From positions 1 to 64,000 of the forward strand of contig JAEVYY010000004.1 of the NCBI GenBank assembly GCA_023392535.1: DNA of 64,000 nt. Reading direction: 5' to 3'. This DNA is from Bacillota bacterium (GTDB taxonomy: Bacteria > Bacillota > Clostridia > Lachnospirales > Lachnospiraceae). The position numbers were made by a program, and so were the translations under genes. Numbering within the stretch: the stretch's first letter is position 1; the number at the start of each line of letters is the position of its first letter. Of this stretch, positions 51,487 to 59,982 are shown piece by piece. The notes under the pieces are model-generated. The model worked only from the letters and a program-made list of their open reading frames with translations, ran no database searches and was not told where the DNA came from.

Positions 51487-51544
51487 CCATTAGTAAAAGA
51501 GATCTGTCTTGACAGGTAAGTACATGAGTGTTACACTTGTAGCG

Positions 51545-51630
51545 CAATAGGGAGCTCGTAAGCGGGCTGAGAGGAAGTAATCGAACTTCGACCTTTATAA
51601 CCTGATTTGGGTAATGCCAACGTAGGGATA
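51545..51630 (+). ncRNA. TPP riboswitch (THI element)
   Basis: The thiamine-pyrophosphate aptamer core is recognisable. It has AGGGAGCTC at the start, AGCGGGCTGAGA, a hairpin arm (AGTAATCGAACTT), GACC, ACCTGATTTGGGTAATGCCA and CGTAGGGA in the canonical order. It is followed 26 bases later by an intrinsic terminator and then thiC, so thiamine pyrophosphate should end transcription early. Confidence 0.95.
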
Positions 51631-51655
51631 CATGCGAGACAGATTAAATCTATCT

Positions 51656-51686
51656 GAGCCTATACCTATTGGTATAGGCTCTTTTT
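51656..51686 (+). terminator. Expression-platform terminator of the TPP riboswitch
   Basis: A perfect 11-bp stem, GAGCCTATACC (51656-51666) with GGTATAGGCTC (51671-51681), has a four-base loop and five T at 51682-51686. It lies between aptamer and thiC and would form when TPP is bound. Confidence 0.92.
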
Positions 51687-51741
51687 ACGTGTTCTGTCTT
51701 GTTTGTAGATCACTCCGGCGGTAAATATAAGGAGGAAAAAA

Positions 51742-53049
51742 ATGAATGTTACAACACAAATGGATGCCGCAAAGAATGGTATCCTCACAAAAGAAATGAA
51801 AGAAGTGGCTAAAAAAGAAAACTGGGAAGCCGAAAAAATCCGCGAATTGGTTGCGGAGGGCAAAATAGCGATTCCTGCAAACAAAAGACACACTTGTTTA
51901 GAGCCAAATGGAATCGGTTCTATGCTAAGGACAAAGATTAATGTAAATCTTGGTACTTCCAGAGATTCTTGTGATCTTAATATGGAACTTCAAAAGGTGA
52001 ACGATGCCATTTCTATGGGAGCGGAGTCTATCATGGATCTTAGTTCCTTTGGGGATACCGGAAAATTCCGTAGAAAGCTTACTGCAGAATGTCCGGCCAT
52101 AATTGGAACAGTTCCTATTTATGATGCTGTCGTTTATTACCATAAACCGCTAAAAGAAATCACTTCCGAAGAATGGATTAAAATAGTCGAAATGCATGCG
52201 GAAGATGGTGTGGATTTCATGACAATTCATGTGGGAATCAATAAACAAACTGCTCACAGATTTAAGAAAGCAAAACGTTTGACCAATATTGTGTCCAGAG
52301 GAGGTTCCATTATATTTGCATGGATGGAAATGACTGGAAATGAAAATCCTTTCTATGAGCATTATGATAGGATTCTCTCAATTTGTCAGAAGTATGATGT
52401 GACATTAAGTCTGGGAGATGCATGCCGCCCTGGCTGCATTGAAGATGCCACAGATATTTCACAAATTGAAGAGCTAGTGACACTTGGGGAATTGACAAAA
52501 AGAGCATGGGAAAAGAATGTACAGGTCATCATAGAAGGCCCTGGACACATGCCGCTTGATGAGATAGCTGCCAATATGAAAATACAACAAACAATCTGCA
52601 AGGGAGCTCCATTTTATGTGTTAGGTCCTCTCGTTACCGATGTCGCTCCTGGATATGACCATATTACTTCGGCTATTGGAGGGGCAATAGCGGCAGCCTC
52701 TGGAGCCTCCTTTCTTTGTTATGTGACTCCAGCGGAACATTTAAAATTGCCAGACATCGATGATGTGAAGGAAGGCATCATAGCTACCCGTATAGCGGCT
52801 CATGCCGCTGATATCGCAAAGGGCATTAAAGGGGCAAAAGACTGGGATCGTAAGATGAGTAAAGCCAGAAAAGAGCTGGATTGGGAAACAATGTTCGAAC
52901 TTTCTATGGATCCGGAAAAAGCGAGGCGTTACCGTTCTATGTCTAAGCCAGAAAAAGAAGATACCTGCTCTATGTGTGGAAATTTTTGTGCTATGAAAAA
53001 TATGAACCGCATTTTAGATGGCGAAATGATTACCATATTTGATGAATAA
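51742..53049 (+). CDS. thiC: Phosphomethylpyrimidine synthase
   Basis: This 435-residue radical-SAM enzyme converts aminoimidazole ribotide to HMP phosphate, the thiamine pyrimidine precursor. Typical ThiC segments are GTSRDSCDLNMELQKVNDAISMGAESIMDLS, TIHVGIN, EGPGHMPLDEI, PLVTDVAPGYDHITSAIGGA and DWDRKMSKAR. The C-terminal cluster motif CSMCGNFCAM is intact. The short length is that of the Clostridia form without the plant/enterobacterial N-terminal extension. AAGGAGG precedes the ATG. It is controlled by the TPP riboswitch upstream. Confidence 0.96.
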   Translation: MNVTTQMDAAKNGILTKEMKEVAKKENWEAEKIRELVAEGKIAIPANKRHTCLEPNGIGSMLRTKINVNLGTSRDSCDLNMELQKVNDAISMGAESIMDLSSFGDTGKFRRKLTAECPAIIGTVPIYDAVVYYHKPLKEITSEEWIKIVEMHAEDGVDFMTIHVGINKQTAHRFKKAKRLTNIVSRGGSIIFAWMEMTGNENPFYEHYDRILSICQKYDVTLSLGDACRPGCIEDATDISQIEELVTLGELTKRAWEKNVQVIIEGPGHMPLDEIAANMKIQQTICKGAPFYVLGPLVTDVAPGYDHITSAIGGAIAAASGASFLCYVTPAEHLKLPDIDDVKEGIIATRIAAHAADIAKGIKGAKDWDRKMSKARKELDWETMFELSMDPEKARRYRSMSKPEKEDTCSMCGNFCAMKNMNRILDGEMITIFDE

Positions 53050-53103
53050 TTATGGGTGAGAATATTTGGGTTGCGTAAAATTAGCGCAGAAAAGAGGAAA
53101 AGA

Positions 53104-53604
53104 GTGAAAAATAAAAAAATAATATGCAGTGGGATGCTGGTAGCCCTGGCGGTTACGCTTTCTGGCTTTTCCATTCCAATCAGTGCCTCCAGATGTTTTC
53201 CGGTTCAACATTTGATAAATGTTTTAGCAGGTGTCTATCTAGGACCCTTTTATGGTATTTTAATTGCTTTTTGTACTTCTTTGATCCGTAATCTTATGGG
53301 GACAGGTAGTCTTTTGGCATTTCCGGGAAGTATGGTGGGGGCTTTTCTCAGTGCCTATCTTTTTCAACGAACTGAGAAGTTTGTCTTGGCTTATTTGGGA
53401 GAAATAATAGGTACCGGACTATTAGGCGCGACTCTTAGCTATCCGGTTGCTGTGTTTCTTATGGGAAAAGAAGTTGCTGTTTTTTTCTTCGTGCTGCCAT
53501 TTCTCATGAGTACAGTTACGGGAACCGTTCTAGCGATGATTCTAATGGAAATCATGCGACGCTCTGGTCTATTTTCCTATGTTAGGGGGCTCGTTCATGA
53601 ATAA
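53104..53604 (+). CDS. thiW: ThiW family substrate-binding (S) component of an ECF transporter
   Basis: This membrane protein of about 166 residues has five to six helices and ThiW features: SGMLVALAVTLSGFSIPISASRCFPVQHLINVLAGVYLGPFYG, and SLIRNLMGTGSLLAFPGSM. ThiW proteins capture a thiazole precursor of thiamine and use the shared ECF module, which is not encoded here. The GTG at 53104 with AGAGGA upstream is preferred; a GTG at 53056 would add 16 basic residues but has no binding site. It overlaps thiM by eight bases, and the ThiM product phosphorylates the imported thiazole. Confidence 0.88.
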   Translation: MKNKKIICSGMLVALAVTLSGFSIPISASRCFPVQHLINVLAGVYLGPFYGILIAFCTSLIRNLMGTGSLLAFPGSMVGAFLSAYLFQRTEKFVLAYLGEIIGTGLLGATLSYPVAVFLMGKEVAVFFFVLPFLMSTVTGTVLAMILMEIMRRSGLFSYVRGLVHE

Positions 53605-54469
53605 GATAAACTATTCTTTAGTGGAATTGGTGAGAGAGAAAAGGCCACTAGTCCATTGTATTACCAACTATGTAACTGCACAGGATGTTGCCAACATCAT
53701 ATTGGCATGTGGCGGCTCTCCCTTTATGGCAGACCATCCAGAGGAGACTGCCGAGATAACTGCACTTTGTAATTGCCTTCTTTTAAATACAGGAACCATA
53801 AAAGAGAACGCTAAGGAAGCAATGATTCAATCAGGAAGAGAAGCAAATCGTTTCATGCATCCAGTTATATTGGACCCGGTGGGATGTGGTGCTTCCCGTC
53901 AACGAATACAGATTATACTTTCCATCATTAGAGAAATAAAATTGACGGTAATACGGGGGAATGTCTCGGAGATTACCTATTTGTTGAGTGCTTTAACGAA
54001 TGGTCTTGCCAATCCATCCAGAGGAGTTGATGCTGATTTTTCAGATGAAATTAACGAAGATTCACTGATACCCTTCATAGAAAAGGCCAAAGCGCTAAGC
54101 GCTGTAACGGGTGCAATTGTTGTCATGACTGGGAAAACTGATATTGTAACAACAAGACAAGAAACCTGGCTGATTAGAAATGGATGTTCCATGATGTCCC
54201 AGATTACAGGAAGCGGTTGTATGCTGGACGGTGTCATAGCTGCTTATGTGGCGTCTATTTCGGATTCCAATGGGAAGATTCAGCAAAATCTCTTATTGGA
54301 AGCAGTAGCTCTTGCCACCGCTGCGACTGGTCTTTGCGGGGAACGAGCATCAGAAAAAATAAAAAAAATACAGGGGGGGTGTGGAACGTTTCGTTGCTAC
54401 TTTATGGATGAATTTAGCATGTTAAAGGAATCAATTTTGAAAGAAGGGGCAAACATTGAAATTTGGTAA
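53597..54469 (+). CDS. thiM: Hydroxyethylthiazole kinase
   Basis: This 290-residue ribokinase-fold enzyme phosphorylates 4-methyl-5-(2-hydroxyethyl)thiazole for thiamine salvage. Signatures are PLVHCITNYVTAQDVANIILACGGSPFMADHPEE, ILDPVGCGASR, VIRGNVSEI and the GSGCMLDG anion hole with the catalytic Cys. The ATG at 53597 has AGGGGG eight bases upstream and overlaps thiW; thiE starts within its last codons. With ThiW it forms an import-and-trap pair. Confidence 0.93.
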   Translation: MNKINYSLVELVREKRPLVHCITNYVTAQDVANIILACGGSPFMADHPEETAEITALCNCLLLNTGTIKENAKEAMIQSGREANRFMHPVILDPVGCGASRQRIQIILSIIREIKLTVIRGNVSEITYLLSALTNGLANPSRGVDADFSDEINEDSLIPFIEKAKALSAVTGAIVVMTGKTDIVTTRQETWLIRNGCSMMSQITGSGCMLDGVIAAYVASISDSNGKIQQNLLLEAVALATAATGLCGERASEKIKKIQGGCGTFRCYFMDEFSMLKESILKEGANIEIW

Positions 54470-55097
54470 TGAAATATATTTATTATATGCGGTGACAGAC
54501 CATGTGATGGAAGGCGAAGCTCTTTTTATAGAGAAAATAGAAGAGGCCCTTTCCGCAGGTGTCACTTTATTACAGCTACGTGAAAAGAATATGGAAACGA
54601 AAGCTTTTTTAGAAGAAGCTCTTATAGTACGTGAACTTACGAATCGGTATGGAGTCCCTCTTATCATTAATGATAACGTAGACATTGCCATACAATGTAA
54701 TGCGGATGGAGTACATGTAGGACAAGATGATTTATCACCTTCCGTGGTCAGAAGCCGTATTGGAGAGAATCGGATTTTAGGTGTCACGGTAAAAACAGTA
54801 CAACAGGCCCAAAAAGCTTGGGAAGCAGGTGCCGATTACTTGGGTGTTGGAGCTGTATTTCCCAGTCTAACAAAAAAAGAAGCCATCCCGGTGACAATGG
54901 ATCAGCTTTCAGAGATTTGCCGGTCGGTTCCGCTTCCGGTGACCGCGATTGGCGGAATTACCGGTGAAAATGTCTCTTCTTTAAAAGGAACAGGGATAGC
55001 TGGAGCAGCAGTAGTTTCTGGGATTTTCCGGCAAAAAGAAATCTCGTCAGCAGTTCATAGCTTAAAGAAACAATTGCAGAAAGTGGTGATGGTATGA
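54456..55097 (+). CDS. thiE: Thiamine-phosphate synthase
   Basis: This 213-residue TIM-barrel enzyme joins HMP-PP and thiazole phosphate to thiamine phosphate. Motifs are LLQLREKNMET, PLIINDNVDIAIQCNADGVHVGQDDL, GVGAVFPSLTKKEA, VTAIGGI and AGAAVVSGIF. The start is TTG, preceded by AAGGGG at six bases, and overlaps the end of thiM by 14 bases. thiD overlaps its stop by four bases, so the set is tightly coupled. Confidence 0.94.
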   Translation: MKFGNEIYLLYAVTDHVMEGEALFIEKIEEALSAGVTLLQLREKNMETKAFLEEALIVRELTNRYGVPLIINDNVDIAIQCNADGVHVGQDDLSPSVVRSRIGENRILGVTVKTVQQAQKAWEAGADYLGVGAVFPSLTKKEAIPVTMDQLSEICRSVPLPVTAIGGITGENVSSLKGTGIAGAAVVSGIFRQKEISSAVHSLKKQLQKVVMV

Positions 55098-55897
55098 TGC
55101 GATCGCTACCCTCTGTCTTAACAATAGCAGGTTCTGATTGCAGCGGGGGTGCTGGAATACAGGCAGATTTAAAGACGATTATGGCGTTTGGTCTCTATGG
55201 TTCCAGTGTAATCACAAATCTCACCGCTCAAAATACCATAGGAGTCCATTTGACGGAGTCCGTTAGCGGCAACATGCTGTCAGGTCAACTGGATGCAGTT
55301 TTATCAGACATTCCTCCAGAAGCGGTAAAAATTGGTATGGTGGGGACCTCTTCCACGATAGAAATTATTGCACGAAGGTTGATGAATTTCCAAAAAGTTC
55401 CTATTGTTACAGATCCTGTTATGATATCCACCAGTGGAAGAAGAATATTAGAAGAAAGTGCAATCCATGCACTGACAGATAGATTGTTTCCGATTTCGGC
55501 TCTTATTACACCTAATATCCCAGAAGCAGAAACACTTTTATCTATAGAAAAAGAAATCCATACGAAAGAGGACATGGAACAAGCAGCGCGTAAACTAGGA
55601 GAAAAGTATGGGATTTCTATTCTTCTGAAAGGAGGACATCGCATAGACGGTGCTGACGATGTATTATATCATAAGGGTCTCATCACATGGTTTATGGGCA
55701 CACGCATACTAAATCCCAATACGCATGGTACGGGATGTACCCTTTCCTCGGCAATTGCCTGTGGGCTGGCAAAAGGAATGAAGCTTGAGGAAAGCATTTT
55801 AGCAGCCAAAGAATATCTGAATAAAGCATTAAATAGCGGGCTGCATATCGGGAAGGGAAATGGACCCCTGTGGCATGGAATAAAGGCGGATACATAA
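55094..55897 (+). CDS. thiD: Hydroxymethylpyrimidine/phosphomethylpyrimidine kinase
   Basis: This 267-residue ribokinase-fold enzyme phosphorylates HMP and HMP-P to HMP-PP. Signatures are VLTIAGSDCSGGAGIQADLKTIMAFGLYG, TDPVMISTSGRRI, LITPNIPEAETLL, VLLKGGH-type ILLKGGHR and NTHGTGCTLSSAIACGLA. It is the last gene of the thiC-thiW-thiM-thiE-thiD operon. Its stop is three bases from that of the convergent lipoprotein gene, and no terminator is visible between them. Confidence 0.95.
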   Translation: MMRSLPSVLTIAGSDCSGGAGIQADLKTIMAFGLYGSSVITNLTAQNTIGVHLTESVSGNMLSGQLDAVLSDIPPEAVKIGMVGTSSTIEIIARRLMNFQKVPIVTDPVMISTSGRRILEESAIHALTDRLFPISALITPNIPEAETLLSIEKEIHTKEDMEQAARKLGEKYGISILLKGGHRIDGADDVLYHKGLITWFMGTRILNPNTHGTGCTLSSAIACGLAKGMKLEESILAAKEYLNKALNSGLHIGKGNGPLWHGIKADT

Positions 55898-55900
55898 TAA

Positions 55901-56824
55901 TCAGTCTTTATCTTCCACTTCTTCTACTTTAATATGAAATGATAAGTTGAAGTTGCGTCCGTCTACATTCTTTAAAATCAGTCTATTGTTACCGGCGGGC
56001 AAGGTTATGGATGCGATTATGGTGTCCATTTCCTCGTAGTCGGAAATAGCGTACTGTTTTTCTTTGTTTATCAGCGGGAGGTATTCTCCTTCTTCTGTTT
56101 CGTATTGCAATGTCATTGCTCCGAGTTCCATATTTTTATGAGTACTTTTAAAATGATATGCTATGCGTACGGTTACCGGAGTGCTTTTTTCTAAATTTGT
56201 CTCTAATACAATGTTTGCATCTTTTGTATCTAATTCTGTGTAAGACTTTTTTTCCTCATTAAGTATTTTTAAACTTTGACTAACGTCTGGCATCTTTTTT
56301 GGGTTTTCACTGCTTTGAGTCTGCGGATCATTACTAATATTGGTATCTTCATCTGCACTGTCGTCACTATCACCGTGTGCAATATAAGTATAATCATTGC
56401 CATTGATATCTGTTATTTGTATATCCATCTTAAAAGAAGTATGATCTCCAAGCAATTGAATTTTTCCGATTCCTGGTTTTACCGGAATTTTTGTATCTAT
56501 TGTAAATGTATCATTTGAAGCATCGTTACTGTCTGCAATTTCTATATCATTCCCTTCTGGATCGACATATACGATTTGTACATTTCCGGATAGATGTTTA
56601 AATGTTCCGGAAATCCCGAGTTCATTTTCTGTCAGACAAGACATAGTTAAAAGTCCAAGAGGATCGTCTTTTGTGAGATAGACGCTACCAGATAAATGAT
56701 AGGAAGCACCATCTGTACGGCATTGAAAGTTATTAAAATAACTAAATGAAGCCATGCGGGAGCAGCCGGTAGTAATGGTTGCCAATATAACGATGATTAG
56801 TTGAAACAGTACTGACTTTTTCAT
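55901..56824 (-). CDS. Lipoprotein of unknown function
   Basis: This 307-residue protein has a lipoprotein signal (MKKSVLFQLIIVILATITTGCS) and no further membrane helix. It appears to have two beta-rich domains separated by an acidic, Ser/Asp-rich linker (about 145-185). The second half reads like a carbohydrate-binding or Ig-like sandwich (ITLPAGNNRLILKNVDGRNFNLSFHI), but I cannot name the family. GGAG lies eight bases before the ATG. It is monocistronic and convergent with thiD. Confidence 0.7.
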   Translation of the reverse strand: MKKSVLFQLIIVILATITTGCSRMASFSYFNNFQCRTDGASYHLSGSVYLTKDDPLGLLTMSCLTENELGISGTFKHLSGNVQIVYVDPEGNDIEIADSNDASNDTFTIDTKIPVKPGIGKIQLLGDHTSFKMDIQITDINGNDYTYIAHGDSDDSADEDTNISNDPQTQSSENPKKMPDVSQSLKILNEEKKSYTELDTKDANIVLETNLEKSTPVTVRIAYHFKSTHKNMELGAMTLQYETEEGEYLPLINKEKQYAISDYEEMDTIIASITLPAGNNRLILKNVDGRNFNLSFHIKVEEVEDKD

Positions 56825-56951
56825 GATTTATTCTCCGTTCTGTTTACTTAGGTAGATAATTTGAATATTTTTTAGGATGGAAATGTTTACCTATTTATAT
56901 AACGAACTAAGTTTAAAATAAACTTCAAAATAAAAGAATTAATATATATTG

Positions 56952-57920
56952 CTATAAAGGATTTTCTAATCGATATTGTTTTGGAGTCATGGCAAAGCGT
57001 TTCTTAAAGATACGATGAAAATAACTGGTATTTTCATACCCTACCATTGCTATAATATTTTCTACTGCAATGCTGGTCGTGGTAAGCAAAAATACAGATT
57101 GATTCAGTCGTTTCGCCTGTAACAGATTCTTGAAATGATACCCAGAGTGTTTTTTTAAAAGTTTACTTACGTAGTAAGGAGGATGTCCCAATAGGTGGGA
57201 TAGTTCTTCTAAGGATGCATTCTTATAATGATTTTCAATATATTGAAACGTTGCGAACACCAAGTTTTGTTCAAATTGTCTGGGATCATTCTGATTGATC
57301 TTTTCGGTATGATCGAACAAGTGAAGCATCAACAGTTCCATCGTAGTTTGAATGATATTTCGCTTGTTTGACTGTTTGTTTAACAGTGCCCAAGTCATAT
57401 TCTCGACCAAGTTCTGAATTGGCAGTATTTCTTTTACCGGAAAATGTAGATAATCTACCATACTTTTTTCCTGCTTTAGGGAAGCAATAATAAAGTTACG
57501 TAATATATTTTCTTCAGAGGCCATCGCGAAGGTACGGTCAAAAAATTCTGGCAGTACAATAAAGTTGACGGCAATGTCATCTTTTCCGGCAGGCAGGATC
57601 TCTTGTGTGACATTCTGATTTAGAAATAGGAGTTCTCCGGCGTTCAAATTCACTTTTTTAGTATCATTGATGATATGAGTGGTGGAACCGCTGCACATAT
57701 AGATGATTTCCACATAATTATGCTTGTGTTTCGGAAAATGCACAAAACGGGTGTGTGGACGAATATCAATGACCTTTCCGCTTGCCAGCATGAGTCGGCT
57801 GTCAATCACGAATTCATCCGTCGTGGCATATAAATTTTTCTGTACATCATTATTTCCATCCAGTAACCGCTGTTCTTCCCCGGTAATGACCTCTAAGAGT
57901 CCTAATAATTCTTGATTCAT
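56952..57920 (-). CDS. AraC family regulator, likely of the rhamnose genes
   Basis: This 322-residue protein has an N-terminal cupin sensor (about 40-150: HTRFVHFPKHKHNYVEIIYMCSGSTTHIIN, NLNAGELLFLNQ). The C-terminal double HTH contains ASLEELSHLLGHPPYYVSKLLKKHSGYHFKNLLQAKRLNQ split by IAVENIIAMVGYENTSYFHRIFKKRFAMTPKQY. It is divergent from rhaB across a 640-base gap, so L-rhamnose is the most likely signal. The start at 57920 (GGGGGA about ten bases upstream) is preferred over an ATG at 57947 without a binding site. Confidence 0.85.
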   Translation of the reverse strand: MNQELLGLLEVITGEEQRLLDGNNDVQKNLYATTDEFVIDSRLMLASGKVIDIRPHTRFVHFPKHKHNYVEIIYMCSGSTTHIINDTKKVNLNAGELLFLNQNVTQEILPAGKDDIAVNFIVLPEFFDRTFAMASEENILRNFIIASLKQEKSMVDYLHFPVKEILPIQNLVENMTWALLNKQSNKRNIIQTTMELLMLHLFDHTEKINQNDPRQFEQNLVFATFQYIENHYKNASLEELSHLLGHPPYYVSKLLKKHSGYHFKNLLQAKRLNQSVFLLTTTSIAVENIIAMVGYENTSYFHRIFKKRFAMTPKQYRLENPL

Positions 57921-57952
57921 GTCTGCAAATTCCCCCGTTTTTCTCATAATAC

Positions 57953-58100
57953 GTAGTACATAGGTATGAAATCATTCGGACACGCTCTCGCTCCGATAAA
58001 AATCGCAGCGGTACTAATACGTCAGAATCGCTTTGCTCCTGACGCATAAGGACCGGCGTTTTTATAGGGTCCTTCAGTGATTTTCATACCTATGTACCAC
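57953..58100. repeat. 148-bp element with 22-bp inverted ends and internal hairpins
   Basis: The ends at 57953-57974 and 58078-58100 are inverted copies (core GTACATAGGTATGAAA; one mismatch and one one-base gap). The interior is richer in G+C and holds two more stems, CGTCAG with CTGACG and AAGGACC with GGTCCTT. No reading frame is visible. The structure resembles a MITE or a dispersed palindromic repeat. Copy number elsewhere cannot be seen. Confidence 0.6.
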
Positions 58101-58559
58101 TCACTTTTTGAATGCCGCAAAGCACTGCATCAAATACTGGCATCTGATGACTTGCGATATCGATATATGCGAACCTTTCTGTCCTTCTTTGATGCCTTAT
58201 ATTTTCTGGTGAGCTTATCAGAAAACTTGACATCGTCAATTTGCACATACACTTATCAAACAAAAATGGATGCACAACATAGTTCGGTGAGCAACTGTAT
58301 GAAGCCGCTGGTACTTAGAGCATGTATTTTATGCTCCTATGTACCATTGCGTGCTGACCATTTTCTTTAAACCTATTGTGCAAATTTACGAATTCATTGA
58401 CTGGCTATGATTAGCAATTATTATAGAGTATAGCATTTTGATCATTCATGTGCAAATAAGGACGGTAAAATTCGCAAACAACGTCCTAAAAATGGAGAAT
58501 AAAATACGATACAATACATATGTAAAAAGCTCATGCAGAAGCGATGGGAAGGGATAATT
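58101..58559 (+). promoter_or_regulatory. rhaB upstream region with repeated GTGCAAAT motifs
   Basis: No credible gene is seen in these 459 bases. GTGCAAAT occurs at 58378-58385 and 58450-58457 (there extended to GTGCAAATAA), and inverted at 58239-58246. A related TTCGCAAACAA has its GCAAA core 22 bases after the one at 58452. A weak -10 (TACAAT, 58510-58515) has no clear -35, fitting AraC-type activation. A small stem, GAGCAT with ATGCTC, lies near 58320-58336. Confidence 0.5.
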
Positions 58560-59960
58560 ATGGAAAAATACTTTTTGGCAGTGGATATCGGAGCATCCAG
58601 CGGAAGGCATATACTAGGCAGTATTACAAACAGTAAGATCGTATTGGAAGAAGTTTACCGTTTCGAGAATGGAATGGTAAAAAAGGACGGTCATTTGTGC
58701 TGGGATACAGAGCGTTTATTCCGTAATATCAAACAGGGAATGAAGGTCTGCAAGGAAAAAAATAAAATTCCAGAAAGCATGGCGATTGATACCTGGGCAG
58801 TAGATTATGTGTTATTGGATAAAAATGATAAGTTAGTGGGCAATACCTATGGCTACCGTGATGCAAGAACAAAAAATATGGATAAAGAAGTATACAAGCT
58901 TATTTCAAAAGAAGATTTATACAGAAGAACTGGCATCCAAAAATTAATTTTTAATACGGTCTATCAACTGATGGCTCTGAAAAAACAGGAACCTGAGGTT
59001 ATGGATGCAGCAGAATCATTACTTTTCATTCCGGATTACTTTCATTTTCTGCTTACTGGAAATAAGCTATGTGAGTATACAAATGCAACAACTGGGCAAT
59101 TAGTGAGTCCTATTACTAAAAATTGGGATTATCAGCTCATTAAAAAATTAGGATATAAAAAATCAATGTTTCAGGAAATCATACAGCCGGGAGCACTTGC
59201 AGGGCGGCTGACGCCACAGATAGCGGAAGAAGTCGGATTCTGCTGTGATGTGATTCTTCCGGCAACACATGATACAGGATCAGCAGTGATGGCAGTACCG
59301 GCCTTAAAGGATACGTGTATGTATATCAGTTCAGGAACATGGTCACTCATGGGAATTGAAAATAATGAAGCGGTCTGTACCAGAGAAAGTATGGAGAAGA
59401 ATTTTACCAATGAAGGCGGATATGAATATCGGTTCCGGTATTTGAAGAATATTATGGGACTTTGGATGATCCAGTCGGTAAGGCATGAACTTGGGGATAA
59501 GTATTCTTTTGCGGAGCTTTGTGAAATGGCAGAGGAAGAAAAGACATTTCCGTCCCGCGTGGATGTGAATGATGAACGCTTCTTTGCACCAGACAATATG
59601 GTGGAATCAATTAGAGCGTATTGCAGGGAAAGCGGTCAAAAAGAACCGTTGACAATAGGTCAGATAGCTACGGTCGTTTATCAGAGTCTTGCGGAAAGCT
59701 ATGCGGATACCGCCAAAGAGATCGAGGCTCTGACTGGGAAAAAATTTAATTCGATCTACATCGTTGGCGGCGGTTCCAATGCAGTCTATTTGAACCAGTT
59801 GACGGCGGAAAAGACAGGAAAGACTATTTACGCCGGACCAGGCGAAGCGACAGCAATCGGTAATCTGATGGCTCAAATGATTCAAAAAGGAGAATTCATG
59901 GGACTTCAGGAAGCGAGAAGATGTGTTCATGAATCTTTTGAGATTAAAGAGTATCAATAA
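58560..59960 (+). CDS. rhaB: Rhamnulokinase
   Basis: This 466-residue FGGY kinase phosphorylates L-rhamnulose to L-rhamnulose-1-phosphate. Motifs are AVDIGASSGRHILG, MAIDTWAVDYVLL, HDTGSAVMAVPAL, YISSGTWSLMGIE, YIVGGGSNAVYLNQL and PGEATAIGNLMAQ. It is a paralogue of the kinase at 24789 but sits directly before rhaA, so this is the rhamnose-dedicated copy. The start at 58560 has GGAAGGGA upstream; an ATG nine codons earlier lacks one. Confidence 0.93.
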   Translation: MEKYFLAVDIGASSGRHILGSITNSKIVLEEVYRFENGMVKKDGHLCWDTERLFRNIKQGMKVCKEKNKIPESMAIDTWAVDYVLLDKNDKLVGNTYGYRDARTKNMDKEVYKLISKEDLYRRTGIQKLIFNTVYQLMALKKQEPEVMDAAESLLFIPDYFHFLLTGNKLCEYTNATTGQLVSPITKNWDYQLIKKLGYKKSMFQEIIQPGALAGRLTPQIAEEVGFCCDVILPATHDTGSAVMAVPALKDTCMYISSGTWSLMGIENNEAVCTRESMEKNFTNEGGYEYRFRYLKNIMGLWMIQSVRHELGDKYSFAELCEMAEEEKTFPSRVDVNDERFFAPDNMVESIRAYCRESGQKEPLTIGQIATVVYQSLAESYADTAKEIEALTGKKFNSIYIVGGGSNAVYLNQLTAEKTGKTIYAGPGEATAIGNLMAQMIQKGEFMGLQEARRCVHESFEIKEYQ

Positions 59961-59982
59961 AAGAGAGAAAGGAATTCGAAAA

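Noticed and set aside
58077..58370. Open frame of 97 codons between the AraC gene and rhaB
   Set aside because: It starts inside the palindromic element, has no ribosome binding site, and reads as low-quality sequence without family features; I treat the stretch as non-coding.
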